Positions 12,350 to 24,129 of a stretch of 64,000 nt of DNA are shown here, piece after piece. The stretch comes from Primulina eburnea. Its lineage: Eukaryota; Streptophyta; Magnoliopsida; Lamiales; Gesneriaceae. The notes under the pieces are model-generated. The model did no database searches. It was given only the letters and a program-made list of their open reading frames with translations, and was not told the origin of the DNA. Each line of letters begins with the position of its first letter. Position 1 is the first letter of the stretch. The position numbers and the translations under genes were made by a program. Where the stretch lies: the NCBI RefSeq assembly GCF_022965805.1, contig NW_027331669.1, forward strand, positions 1 to 64,000. Direction: 5' to 3'.

Positions 12350-13828
12350 TGATAGGACTCGTTTTTACGTGTTTTTAGTGTTGGTTTTGAGTCGCATTCA
12401 TGCATCATATTAGTTTGTTTAGTTTAATTTAGCATTCATTTAGCATTATTTAGCATTTGACTGATCTCGTGTATTTTGTGGTTGTTTTGTAGGAAGTGGA
12501 CCAAAAAGTGGGATTTTATTTGCATAGCATCGAAGAGGTCTCGCTAGGGCGGTCAAAAGTGACCGCCCCAGCGAGCATATTGGCCCAGCCGAGGAGTTTC
12601 TGCGCGAGTCCTTTGCTAGGGCGGTCAAAAATGACCGCCCCAGCGAATCCATCGATGTGAACGAGAATATTTTGCGCGAAGCTCTCGCTAGGGCGGTCAA
12701 AAGTGACCGCCCCAGCGAGACCAAAGACACGGCCAGGAATTTTAATTCGAGAATCACTCGCCCCAGCGGACAATCTTGACCGCCCTAGCGAGCGACGCAA
12801 TCCGGGAAGATTTGTTTCCAAGTTTTGTGGACTCTATCTTACACCATAACCTAATACACGAGAGAGGCGCCGATTTGCAGACTATTCTGATATTTTCCAT
12901 CACTTTTCTTGGGAGGAAGGCTAGGAGCAAAGGAGATTTTCGAAGACCTCGAGATTTCCAAGCGTCGCGGCCTTCATCCGTCGTCATATTTAGTATTTTC
13001 ATATTCAGTATTTTATTTTCTTGCGTAGATTGTTGATTTTTAGTATGACTTTGGTTGGCTAAACTCTAGATTTGTTGGGATTTGAGGGGATCCTACCCGA
13101 ACTCGTTGTTTAACATTATTTCTTGACGTTTTTACGAGTGATTTGTTTATGCTATTGTTCTTTCTTGTTTCAATCGAAGCCTAGCTATCTTCCTTTGATT
13201 ATTGCATGTTGTTAACGATTTCGACAGAATAATTAACAACAGGATCGCATAGTATAAACCACGGATTTACAATTTTAGTAGACATACCGAATTGGGTACG
13301 TGTCGATAGTGTTAATTCACCCGGATGAAAGCTAGTGGATTCCATAGAACGTAATGCAATCGTGAACTGTTAAATAATTGAGGATACTTGATTACTGCAT
13401 GTTTATGATTAGTATTAATATAGCTCGACAGAGTATATTAATTAGTCTAGGGAATTCCGTCGAATGCACGAGTAAACGTCGAGTATAATTGTTTAAACAC
13501 GAGTGGTAGGTGAACTGATAATTCCCAACAAATTCGCTTCTCATTTGATTTTCATCCAATTTAATCATTGATTTCTTGACTATTTGTTCTTGCATTTTAA
13601 TCATTTTAGTTATTAAATTCAATTTAGTTTAATCACCAACTCAATATATCGTTGCTAAAGAAATTTAAGTGAAAATAAGAATATTGTAACGCAGTCCTTG
13701 TGGATCGATACTCGTATTCACTTACGTTTATTATAACTTGACTATCGTGCACTTGCGATATTTTAAATCGAGCTTTAATTTATAAAACAAATTTTGGGAC
13801 TATTCACTGTGCAAGTTTTGCTCGATCA
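12350..13828 (+). repeat. Athila-like 5' LTR (1479 bp)
   Basis: It starts TGATAGGACTCG and ends TGCTCGATCA. It contains four hairpin units at about 12540-12575, 12612-12647, 12684-12719 and 12757-12792, spaced 72-73 bp apart. Confidence 0.95.
12540..12792 (+). repeat. Array of four GC-rich hairpins in the 5' LTR
   Basis: Each unit is 36 nt. The left arm is CTCGCTAGGGCGGTCA, a short AAAG-like loop follows, and the right arm is TGACCGCCCCAGCGAG. The arms pair except for one A/C position. Unit 2 has TTTGCT/AGCGAA ends. Unit 4 is in the reverse sense and is partly decayed. The spacing is 72, 72 and 73 bp. The short ORFs read through this array are by-products of the repeat. Confidence 0.9.
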
Positions 13829-13834
13829 AGTTTT

Positions 13835-13852
13835 TGGCGCCGTTGCCGGGGA
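13835..13852 (+). other. Primer binding site (tRNA-Asp type)
   Basis: It reads TGGCGCCGTTGCCGGGGA, six bases after the LTR end. This is the sequence typical of Athila-lineage elements. Confidence 0.88.
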
Positions 13853-13955
13853 CTGTTGATTCACAATTTTTCTATTTTTCATTTAAATTCTTTAGTATTA
13901 TTTATTTTATTGTTAGTTGATACTCCTATTCTGTTGCAGATTTTTCTTGTGGTGC

Positions 13956-16900
13956 ATGCGAAGATCACTCGAAGTTAAGCTTGAGCCTTTTGACCCTGAG
14001 ATCGCACGCACTGCTAGACGCCGAAGACAACAGCAAAGACTCAAGGAACAAATGGAGAGGCACGAACAAGAGCAGGAGGCGGACCGCCAAAATGAGAGAC
14101 GGATTGAGATGCCACGCCGTATACCGATGATGGATTATGCACAACCGTCTCTTGATGGAGCACGTCCAAGCATCGTGAGACCAGTCATCCGAGCTAACCA
14201 GTTTGAGATCAAGCCAGCTATCATTCAGATGATTCAAAACACTGTTCAATTTGGGGGAAGTGCACTTGACGACCCTAATTCTCATATAGCTGATTTTCTT
14301 GAAATTTGCGATACTTTTAAGTTTAATGTTGTGTCTGATGATGCTGTTCGTTTGCGTTTATTTCCATTTTCACTAAGAGATAAAGCTAAGGCGTGGTTAA
14401 ACTGTTTGCCTGTAGGGTCTATCACTACATGGGAGGATATGGCGAAGGCATTCCTGATCAAGTACTTTCCTCCGTCGAAGACTATGAAGCTGAGAGCCGA
14501 CATTACTACTTTTGCTCAATATGAGCTTGAGTCACTTTACGAGGCGTGGGAGCGATACAAGGATTTATTGAGGAGATGTCCACACCATGAGCTACCTCTT
14601 GGGTTAGTTGTTCAAACTTTTTACTACGGTCTGCTTACTCCTAACCGTACCATGATAGATGCTGCTGCCTGTGGTAACTTGCTGAGAAAAACGGCTGAGG
14701 AAAGATATGAATTATTGGAGGTGATGGCTGCTAGTAGCTATCATCCTCATTCTGATAGGCAGAAACGAGGTGCTGGAGTTAATCAAGTTACTGATTTGTC
14801 TGCGGTGTCAGCACAGTTAGAGGCTTTGAACAGAAAGATTGATGGGATGAGTGCGAGTGGATCGGCTATGCGTCTGCAAGAGATTTTCTGTGATAAGTGT
14901 GGAGGTGAGCATGACGTGCAGGATTGCCAAGATGGCAATCCATTCTATGTGCCTGAGGGAGCAAAACACGTGGGATTCCAGAACCGTCCTAGAAATGACC
15001 CTTATTCAAACTCTTATAATCCGGGATGGAGGAATCACCCAAACTTTTCGTGGGGAGGTCAAAACAACCAAAACCGCCAACAAAGAGGTCCACCACATGG
15101 GATGCACCAAGGATTCAAGCCAGAACCGCCTAGGGAGGAGAAGTCAAATTTAGAGCAAATGATGACTAAATTTATTTCAGCAACCGAGACGAGATTTCAG
15201 AATCAGGATGCATCCATAAAGGGGTTAGAGAATCAAATTGGGCAGTTGGCTAAGTTAATTGCTAATAGGGAGCAAGGAACTTTGCCAAGCAACACGGAGA
15301 CTAACCCGAGAGAGCAGGTGAAAGCTGTGGAATTGCGTAGTGGAAGAGCACTCGAGTCTAATGAGGAAAGGACCAAGCATGGTGAGGATGAGGTGGAGCA
15401 TCAAGGAGGTAAGTCTTCTAACTCTACATTTACACCTATTGCACCGAATAAAATTGTTATCCCTCCACCTTTCCCTGCAGCAATGAAAAAAGCTAAGTTA
15501 GATGCACAATTTGGTAAATTTCTTGAGATATTCAAAAAATTGCATATTAACATTCCTTTTGCTGATGCTTTATTGAATATGCCAAGTTATGCAAAATTCT
15601 TGAAAGATATCTTAGCAAATAAGCGGAAGCTAGAAGATCATATGACTGTGAACTTGACTGAAAATTGCTCCGCTTTAGTTCAAAACAAGATACCTCCAAA
15701 GCAAAAAGATCCAGGGAGTTTTTCTATACCTTGCATTATTGGTGATATTAATTTTCATAAAGCTCTATGTGATCTTGGTGCGAGTATTAATCTGATGCCT
15801 TATTCTGTGTTTAGGAGACTGGGATTGGGTGAACCCAAGCCAACTAGGATGTCATTGCAGCTGGCTGACAGATCTGTCAAGTATCCACGTGGGATTATCG
15901 AAGATGTCTTGGTGAAAGTGGATAAATTTATTTTTCCTGCAGATTTTGTAGTACTTGACATGGAGGAAGATTTAGAGATGCCTTTGATTCTAGGGAGACC
16001 GTTTCTGGCTACAGGGAAAGCACTGATTGATGTTGACGAGGGGAAATTGAGACTGAGAGTTGGAGAAGAAGAAATTATTTTTGATGTCTTTAATACTCTC
16101 AAGCACACAATGCACAATGATAGTTGTTTTCGTGTTGATGTCTTAGATTATCTCGTTTGTGATTTTGTGCAGGATGGATTGCAAGAGCCATTGGAGGCCT
16201 CTCTCACGACTGAAAAGCAGGAGGACGAGCTGGACGAGGAAAGGATGGAGATGGTAGCTCACTTGAATGCCATTCCACCTTGGAGAAAGCAAGTGAGGCT
16301 TCGACTAGAGGAATTGGGAGACAGAAAAGATTTAATGCCTCAAAAGTCGAGCCTAGAGGAGCCACCTACTTTGGAGCTCAAACCACTACCTCCACATCTC
16401 AAGTACGTATATCTAGGAGAAAATAATAAACTGCCTGTTATTATTTCCTCTTCTTTGACAGATGATATGGAGAGTAAGCTCTTAGAAGTCCTTAAGGAGC
16501 ATAGAGGAGCATTCGCTTGGAAAGTTGAGGACATCAAGGGGATAAGTCCTTCGATCTGCATGCACAAAATTCTGATGGAGGATAAATACTCACCCCTAGC
16601 ACAACCTCAAAGGAGACTCAATCCAAAGATGCAAGAGGTGGTAAAAGCTGAAACGATCAAACTTCTGGATGCAGGTATTATCTATCCTATCTCTGATAGT
16701 GCGTGGGTAAGTCCTGTACAATGTGTGCCTAAAAAGGGTGGGATTACTGTTATTACCAATGAAAAAAATGAGTTGATTCCCACTAGAACTGTTACGGGTT
16801 GGCGTGTGTGCATGGATTATAGGAAATTAAATGATGCAACCCGTAAAGATCACTTTCCCTTGCCATTTATTGATCAAATGATTGAACGATTAGCCGGTCA

Positions 16901-18077
16901 TGAATTTTACTGTTTTTTGGATGGATATTCGGGATACAATCAAATCACAATTGCACCTGAGGACCAAGAGAAAACTACTTTCACTTGCCCTTATGGTACT
17001 TTTGCGTTTAGACGTATGCCCTTTGGTCTATGCAATGCACCTGCTACATTTCAAAGATGCATGACCGCTATTTTTCATGACATGATTGAGAATTTTCTTG
17101 AAGTTTTTATGGATGACTTCTCCATTTTTGGCTCTTCGTTTAATGAATGTCTAGAAAATTTGAACTTGGTGCTTATTAGATGTGAAGAGAGCAATTTGGT
17201 GTTAAATTGGGAGAAGTGTCATTTCATGGTGCAAGAGGGGATTGTGTTAGGGCACAAGGTGTCAGAAAATGGAATGGAGGTCGACAAAGCCAAGGTGGAA
17301 GTAATCAAAAATCTACCACCTCCGTCATCAATCAAGGGAGTCCGCAGTTTCTTGGGGCATGCTGGTTTTTATAGGCGTTTCATTAAAGATTTTTCTAAAA
17401 TTGCTAAGCCCTTGTCCTCTCTATTGATGAAAGATGTTGAGTTTAATTTTGATTCTACTTGTCTGCAGGCATTCGAGATACTCAAGGAGAGTTTGGTGAC
17501 AGCACCTGTTCTGACTGCCCCTGATTGGGAGCTACCGTTTGAGGTGATGTGCGATGCTAGTGATACAGCTGTTGGTGCGGTGCTGGGTCAAAGGAAGAAC
17601 AAGGTATTTCATACCATCTACTACGCAAGTAAGACTTTAAATGATGCTCAATTGAATTACGCTACTACTGAAAAGGAATTACTTGCTATAGTATTTGCTT
17701 TCGAGAAATTTCATTCATATCTTGTTCTGTCTAAAGTGATTGTGTATACAGATCATTCTGCCCTAAAATACTTGCTTGCTAAGAAAGATGCGAAACCTAG
17801 GTTAATTAGGTGGATTTTACTATTGCAAGAATTTGATCTCGAGATTCGAGATAAAAAGGGTGTAGAAAATGTGGTTGCTGATCATCTGTCTAGGCTTGAG
17901 GATGTTAGAATTAATGGCGTTGATGCTGATATAGATGACTGGTTCCCTGATGAGCAATTGTTTGAGGTGAATGCGTGCCCTTGGTATGCCAATTTTGCCA
18001 ATTTTCTTGTCACCGGCACACCCCCCCCCCCCCAAATTTATCATTTCACCAAAGAAAGAAATTCTTTTCTGACGTGA
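13956..18077 (+). pseudogene. Athila-like Gag-protease-RT-RNase H polyprotein (frameshifted before integrase)
   Basis: The frame is open from 13917, but the codon there is TTG. The first ATG is at 13956 (MRRSLEVKLEPFDPE), which I use. In order: retrotrans_gag core (about 14330-14480, KAKAWLNCLP); a short Cys/His motif CDKCGGEHDVQDC (about 14889-14927); retropepsin CDLGASINLMP (about 15765-15800); reverse transcriptase with FLDGYSGYNQI and the catalytic FMDDFS (about 17106-17123); and RNase H with CDASDTAVGAVLG and TDHSALKYLL (about 17545-17780). Just past RNase H the frame runs into 13 cytosines (18021-18033) and ends at 18077, while integrase continues in another frame. A one-base slip in the C run explains this. 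It could be a real lesion or an assembly error. Confidence 0.9.
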
Positions 18078-19270
18078 AATATTATTTTTGGGAGGAACCG
18101 TTTTTGTTTAAAATCTGTGCAGATGCCATGATAAGGAGATGTGTAGCGGAGGAGGAAACCAGTCAAATTCTGAACCACTGCCATGACCGTGAGGTAGGTG
18201 GTCACTTTGGACCCATACGGACGGCATCTAAGGTACTTGAATGTGGCTTCTATTGGCCAACTCTTTTTAAGGATGCTCGTTTGTATGTTCTCAATTGTGA
18301 TAGATGCCAACGCACAGGTAATATTTCCAACCGTCATGAGATGCCTTTGAAAAATATTATTGAGTGTGAAATATTTGATGTGTGGGGGATTGATTTTATG
18401 GGTCCTTTTCCTGCTTCTTTTGGAAAGAAATTTATTTTGGTGGCAGTGGAGTATGTGTCGAAATGGGTGGAGGCAGAGACTTGTGCCACGAATGATGCAC
18501 AAGTGGTGTTAAAATTTTTAAAGAAACACATTTTTAATCGATTTGGTACACCGCGTGCAATCATAAGTGATGGTGGCACCCATTTTTGCAATAAAATTTT
18601 TGATAAACTGTTGGGCAAATATGGTGTCACCCACAAAGTTTCCACTCCATACCATCCCCAAACTAGTGGACAAGTTGAAGTGTCCAATCGAGAGATTAAG
18701 AGGATTTTAGAAAAGACGGTTAATGTGAATCGAAAGGACTGGTCCATTCGGTTAGATGATGCTTTGTGGGCTTATCGTACTGCGTTCAAAACACCTATAG
18801 GCACTACACCATATAGGTTACTTTTTGGTAAAGCATGTCATCTACCCGTAGAATTAGAGCATAGAGCATATTGGGCGACCAAGGCACTAAACTTTGATTT
18901 TGCTCTTGCAGGTGAGAAACGATTGCTGCAGTTGAGTCAGTTGGATGAGTTCCGAGGTACAGCTTATGATCTTGCCCTATCTTACAAGGAACGCACCAAA
19001 AGAGCCCATGATAAACACATTATAAGAAGGGAATTCAAAGTGGGTGAAGCGGTGTTGTTATACAACTCTCGCTTACGACTTTTTCCGGGCAAGCTGAAGT
19101 CCAGATGGTCAGGACCATTCATCATAGCCGAGGTGTTCCCATCAGGTGCAGTGGTGTTGCATGATGGCAAGGAAGGGACGTTTACTGTGAACGCCCAAAG
19201 ATTAAAGCACTATATTGGTGGCACAATTGAGCCACAAATTGGAGTCACTCGGCTCCATGACAGTCGTTGA
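18034..19270 (+). pseudogene. Athila-like integrase (out of frame with upstream pol)
   Basis: Integrase inserts element cDNA into the host genome. The frame is open from 17975 and becomes meaningful after the C run. The HHCC zinc-binding region (H...HFGP...CDRCQ) is at about 18177-18312. The DDE core has [10 protein letters not shown] (about 18388), IISDGGTHF (about 18560) and the Glu in QVEVSNREI (about 18671). A GPF-type C-terminal module ([11 protein letters not shown]) is at about 19105-19140. The stop is TGA at 19268-19270. There is no start codon of its own, so it must be part of the upstream polyprotein. All catalytic residues are present. Confidence 0.9.
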
Positions 19271-19421
19271 GGACATGGGTGAAAAGTCGAGCTCTAGACT
19301 ATAAATTGAGAACTGCTTCTTCTCATTTTTATTCTTTTTCCTTTATTCCTTCATCATTTGCATTTAGGTAGTTGCATGGCATGGCATTCATTGTTTTTAT
19401 TTAATTTTTTTTCGAGAGTAT

Positions 19422-19754
19422 CTCGCTAGGGCGGTCAAAACCGACCGCCCCAGCGAGACATCGTTTTTTTTCAAAAACATAGCCACCGAGAAAACCTCGC
19501 TAGGGCGGTCACTTTTGACCGCCCCAGCGAGTGAATTTTTTTTTTAAAAATCGGTCTTCCTGGCGAACACTCCTCGCTAGGGCGGTCACTTTTGACCGCC
19601 CCAGCGAGTGAATTTTTTTAAATTGGTTTTCCTGGCGAACACTCCTCGCTAGGGCGGTCACTTTTGACCGCCCCAGCGCGCCCTCATTTTTTTTCAAACA
19701 GTCGGTCACCGAAAACCACTCGCTAGGGCGGACACTTTTGACCGCCCTAGCGAG
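19422..19754 (+). repeat. Array of five GC-rich hairpins in the internal region
   Basis: Units of 36 nt lie at about 19422-19457, 19496-19531, 19573-19608, 19644-19679 and 19719-19754, with spacing of 71-77 bp. They are the same hairpin family as in the LTRs. Loops vary (AAAACC-like or ACTTTT-like). The fifth unit is an almost perfect palindrome because its right arm reads CCCTAGCGAG. Confidence 0.9.
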
Positions 19755-19763
19755 TCGCGCAGA

Positions 19764-19771
19764 TATAAAAA
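19764..19771 (+). promoter_or_regulatory. TATA-like box before the Athila-like 3' ORF
   Basis: TATAAAAA lies ten bases after the last hairpin and about 270 bp before the start of the conserved part of the 3' ORF. A pyrimidine-rich stretch (CCTTTCCCCTTTCC) follows, as in plant 5' leaders. It could be an internal promoter. Evidence is position and sequence only. Confidence 0.45.
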
Positions 19772-20039
19772 CCTTTCCCCTTTCCCCTTTCTTCCCCACT
19801 CGAACCCTACCCCTTTCTCTCAAAAAAATCGGCGGCCCCTTCTCCTCTTTGGTGCTAAATCTCCTTCTTGTGTGATTTTTTCAGGGAAAAATCTTCTATT
19901 TGGACGCTACACTCCACCGGGACGAGTTTATACTACAATTTCTCCTACTCCGGTCATCTTCCAAGGATTTCGGCGAGCTTTTCCGGCGAACTTCAAAAAT
20001 TTTCCGGCGACTTCAGACTCTTTGCACTCCCATCTCGAC

Positions 20040-21189
20040 CTGGCACCTAAACAGGTCTAAGGTAACTCACGGTGCCTCTAGTTCTCGTTCGACTCCGTCT
20101 AATTTTGTTAATGAGAGAGCTCGGGAGCGGTTTGAGCATGCTAAATTACATAGAAAACCAATCCCTGAGCGAGGGTTTACTACATCTGCTCTTCGTTATT
20201 TTCCGGACGTATTAGTAGAGGGACAAGGGTGGAGTAATTTTTTAGCACAACCGAATGCCGCGGTGATTCCGGTTGTGCGTGAATTCTATGCGAATGCTCC
20301 GGAGGGGAGTGAGCATAAGGCATCTGTGCGGGGACGTCGAGTCCCATATGATTCGAGAACTATCAATGACTTGCTGGGTTTACCGTCGGTGGATGACTCT
20401 GAGTTTCAGGCGTGGGTGCTCAACCCGGACTATGATTTGATTATTCGCACGCTCTGCTATCCGGCCACCACGTGGAAACAGCCGGGGACGTATACGGTTT
20501 TTCTTGAAAAATTTTTGAGAGTGGAGGCGGCAATGTGGTATGCGTTTCTATCTAAGCGATTGATGCCGGTCGGGCATACGAGTGATGTCCAGCGTGAGCG
20601 GGCGGTTGTTCTGTATGCCATCCACACTGGGATGGCGATTGATGTGGGCAGACTCATCTTTGGACAGCTCAACATGTGCATAAACAACAGCAATTTGGCG
20701 TTTTATTTTCCGACGATCGTGACTGAGTTATGCGCCCGAGCGGGGGTGATATTTGCTGATGATGATGAGTGGCTACCACCGATGAGAGCCATTGATGACG
20801 CTCTCTATCAATCCAAGAGGGAGAAGAGACAGGCAGAGCTGCCCGAGGATGTATTCTTCGAGTATGGGGGCGCAGCTCAACCACCTCCGGCGTTAGGACA
20901 TGCACTGCCACCTCCGCAGCCACGCCGCCGTGCCATGCGAGATCGCATCAACGAATTGGGCGCTTGGGCCACTTACCAGACTGAGTATCAGGCCGTCAAT
21001 CAAGCTCATATTCAGAACGTCGAGTACTTGGTACAGGGGATCTCCACGCATCTGGGCATCGACACATCTGGCCGGCCACCTGTACCCGCATACCCGCCAC
21101 CCTTCCAGTTCCAGTACCATTATCCTATGCCGCCACCAGCTGACGAGGGAGTCCCACCACCTGAGCATGACGAGGATGAGGAGTTCTGA
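20040..21189 (+). CDS. Athila-like 3' ORF with Transposase_32-like (putative plant transposon protein) domain
   Basis: The frame is open from a TTG at 19900 to TGA at 21189. Homologous-looking sequence starts near 20040 (APK/SKVTHGASSSRS-like), where the expected ATG reads CTG, so the start is uncertain; the first in-frame ATG is only at 20533. About 20160-20760 shows the pattern of the domain annotated as putative plant transposon protein: REFYANAPEG, VPYDSRTINDLLGLP, AIHTGMAIDVGRLIFGQL, ELCARAGVIF. The C-terminus is Pro-rich with an acidic end (EHDEDEEF). It sits where Athila elements carry their extra, sometimes env-like, gene. No signal peptide or membrane segment is evident. The function is unknown. 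Confidence 0.7.
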
Positions 21190-22504
21190 TCAGGGGAGTT
21201 CACTGTTTCCCCTTCTTTTTATTTTTATTTTGTTTGTTTTGTCATTGCATTTGCATTCATTCGTTTTTATGTTTTTAGTCTTTGTTTTGTTTTGTGCTAT
21301 GAGGGCATGGCACAACTCTAGTATGAGGGGGTGGGTAGATTGTTTTGGTTGTTTAGTTAATTGGTTATTGTTTTGATTGTTTAGTTAATTGGTTTAGTTT
21401 CGTTGCATTTCTGTTGTTTGGTGTCGTTTACGTTGCATTTCTTTTAGTTGGTGTCGTTTATGGTGAGAAGACATAGTTTATGAGCCAATGATGATCTTGA
21501 ATTGATAGTTTACAAAAATGTTGATTGGGTCACTTCGTGAACGGTACTCTTAATTGTTGAAGCATAAATTTTGGTACAAAATTTGAACTTTTGAGCACAT
21601 TTGCGTGGGGACTAGGATTTTGTAGGAATAATGGTGAAATTTGAAAATTTTGTTTGGTTAACTTGAAAGGCACCATTTATGAGTTGATTTAGCATGCAAA
21701 CCTGTGAAAATAAGTCGCTAATAGTGACCTTGATTGAGAAAAGTTGATTTGCCTTGAAATTTACTTGTACCTCCTCTCCAATGCACTAATTAAAAGATCA
21801 AACTCCCAACCGGCTATAATCCAAAGTGATATCATTCTTAGCCTAGGGAGTACATGTGTGAAAATTGTGCATTCAAAAAAAAAAAAAAGGAAGAAAAGAA
21901 AATAAGGAGATGTAAGGTGAGGGGGAGCCTAAATAAAAGGAATGAAATTCTATTCCTAGGCTAAAAGTTGGAGATGTAAAGAGACGAGGAAAGTCAGACG
22001 CAAAAGTCTTGACGATTGCACAATGAAAATGATCGGTGTACTTCCAACTTTTTAGCCACTTGAGCTTATTTCCCTTCCTTTCGACACCCCTATCTGCTCT
22101 TAAAAGTTGAATAAAGTTCAATTTATGGCTAGTGATAAATGGATACGGGAATGCATGCTAGTGAGACTTGTATTGAAGTGCTAATTAAGTGACTCGCATG
22201 ATTTGATAATTGATCTATTTGACGTACGAATGACTAGACCCATCACGACACACACACACGTTCAAACTAGTGTTGATATTTATGTGTAGATGAGAAATGA
22301 GTATTCGTTTGCGATTTGACTTGACTATGATTGGTAGTGGGAAAGTAAACTGAGGCATGAACATAACCGTTGTCGACTCACCATTGACATTTACTTGTGT
22401 TGGTTTTTCTTGTTTGAGTTTGTTTGTTTTTGTTGAGTTTGTTTAGTATCTCGTGCTTTAACCTATTTTACTCGAGGGCGAGCAAAAGGTTAGTATGAGG
22501 GGGT
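21190..22504 (+). other. Athila-like 3' leader and polypurine tract, no gene
   Basis: Non-coding stretch between the 3' ORF and the 3' LTR. GTATGAGGGGGT at about 22493-22504 directly before TGATAGG is the likely polypurine tract. The related word GTATGAGGGGGTGGG also occurs at about 21321-21335. A run of 13 A lies near 21876. No coding region is supported. Confidence 0.6.
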
Positions 22505-23983
22505 TGATAGGACTCGTTTTTACGTGTTTTTAGTGTTGGTTTTGAGTCGCATTCATGCATCATATTAGTTTGTTTAGTTTAATTTAGCATTCATTTAGCA
22601 TTATTTAGCATTTGGCTGATCTCGTGTATTTTGTGGTTGTTTTGTAGGAAGTGGACCAAAAAGTGGGATTTTATTTGCATAGCATCGAAGAGGTCTCGCT
22701 AGGGCGGTCAAAAGTGACCGCCCCAGCGAGCATATTGGCCCAGCCGAGGAGTTTCTGCGCGAGTCCTTCGCTAGGGCGGTCAAAAATGACCGCCCCAGCG
22801 AATCCATCGATGTGAACGAGAATATTTTGCGCGAAGCTCTCGCTAGGGCGGTCAAAAGTGACCGCCCCAGCGAGACCAAAGACACGGCCAGGAATTTTAA
22901 TTCGAGAATCACTCGCCCCAGCGGACAATCTTGACCGCCCTAGCGAGCGACGCAATCCGGGAAGATTTGTTTCCAAGTTTTGTGGACTCTATCTTACACC
23001 ATAACCTAATACACGAGAGAGGCGCCGATTTGCAGACTATTCTGATATTTTCCATCATTTTTCTTGGGAGGAAGGCTAGGAGCAAAGGAGATTTTCGAAG
23101 ACCTCGAGATTTCCAAGCGTCGCGGCCTTCATCCGTCGTCATATTTAGTATTTTCATATTCAGTATTTTATTTTCTTGCGTAGATTGTTGATTTTTAGTA
23201 TGACTTTGGTTGGCTAAACTCTAGATTTGTTGGGATTTGAGGGGATCCTACCCGAACTCGTTGTTTAACATTATTTCTTGACGTTTTTACGAGTGATTTG
23301 TTTATGCTATTGTTCTTTCTTGTTTCAATCGAAGCCTAGCTATCTTCCGTTGATTATTGCATGTTGTTAACGATTTCGACAGAATAATTAACAACAGGAT
23401 CGCATAGTATAAACCACGGATTTACAATTTTAGTAGACATACCGAATTGGGTACGTGTCGATAGTGTTAATTCACCCGGATGAAAGCTAGTGGATTCCAT
23501 AGAACGTAATGCAATCGTGAACTGTTAAATAATTGAGGATACTTGATTACTGCATGTTTATGATTAGTATTAATATAGCTTGACAGAGTATATTAATTAG
23601 TCTAGGGAATTACGTCGAATGCACGAGTAAACGTCGAGTATAATTGTTTAAACACGAGTGGTAGGTGAACTGATAATTCCCAACAAATTCGCTTCTCATT
23701 TGATTTTCATCCAATTTAATCATTGATTTCTTGACTATTTGTTCTTGCATTTTAATCATTTTAGTTATTAAATTCACTTTAGTTTAATCACCAACTCAAT
23801 CTATCGTTGCTAAAGAAATTTAAGTGAAAATAAGAATATTGTAACGCAGTCCTTGTGGATCGATACTCGTATTCACTTACGTTTATTATAACTTGACTAT
23901 CGTGCACTTGCGATATTTTAAATCGAGCTTTAATTTATAAAACAAATTTTGGGACTATTCACTGTGCAAGTTTTGCTCGATCA
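22505..23983 (+). repeat. Athila-like 3' LTR (1479 bp)
   Basis: It has the same length as the 5' LTR, with about eight substitutions seen by eye. It repeats the four hairpins at about 22695-22730, 22767-22802, 22839-22874 and 22912-22947. Confidence 0.95.
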
Positions 23984-24129
23984 GTCTCACGAATCTTTAT
24001 ATGTGAGACGAGTCAATCCTATCGGTATTCACAATAAAAAGCAATACTTTTAGCATAAAAAGTAATATTTTTTCATGGATGGCTCAAATAAGAAATTCGT
24101 CTCACAAAATACGACTCGTGAGACCGTCT

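Larger units (their letters stand above)
12350..23983 (+). mobile_element. Athila-like Ty3/gypsy retrotransposon, complete
   Basis: LTRs of identical length (1479 bp) at 12350-13828 and 22505-23983 are flanked by a perfect GTCTC duplication (12345-12349 and 23984-23988). The primer binding site TGGCGCCGTTGCCGGGGA is the tRNA-Asp type known from Athila elements, and a purine tract precedes the 3' LTR. Order: gag-pol, integrase in a shifted frame, hairpin array, 3' ORF, long 3' leader. I count about eight LTR differences by eye, so the insertion is recent. A frameshift at a 13-C run makes this copy unlikely to be autonomous. Confidence 0.95.

Noticed and set aside
12446..13036. Overlapping ORFs of about 80-103 codons with repeated SLGRSLLTALAR-like peptides, repeated at 22601-23191 and 19509-19823
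   Set aside because: They are read through the hairpin arrays, occur in both LTRs and have no other support. They are by-products of the repeat.
19422..19754. CRISPR-like palindromic repeats with 36-nt units and about 38-nt gaps
   Set aside because: The gaps are related to each other, the same units recur in both LTRs, and the context is an Athila-like element.
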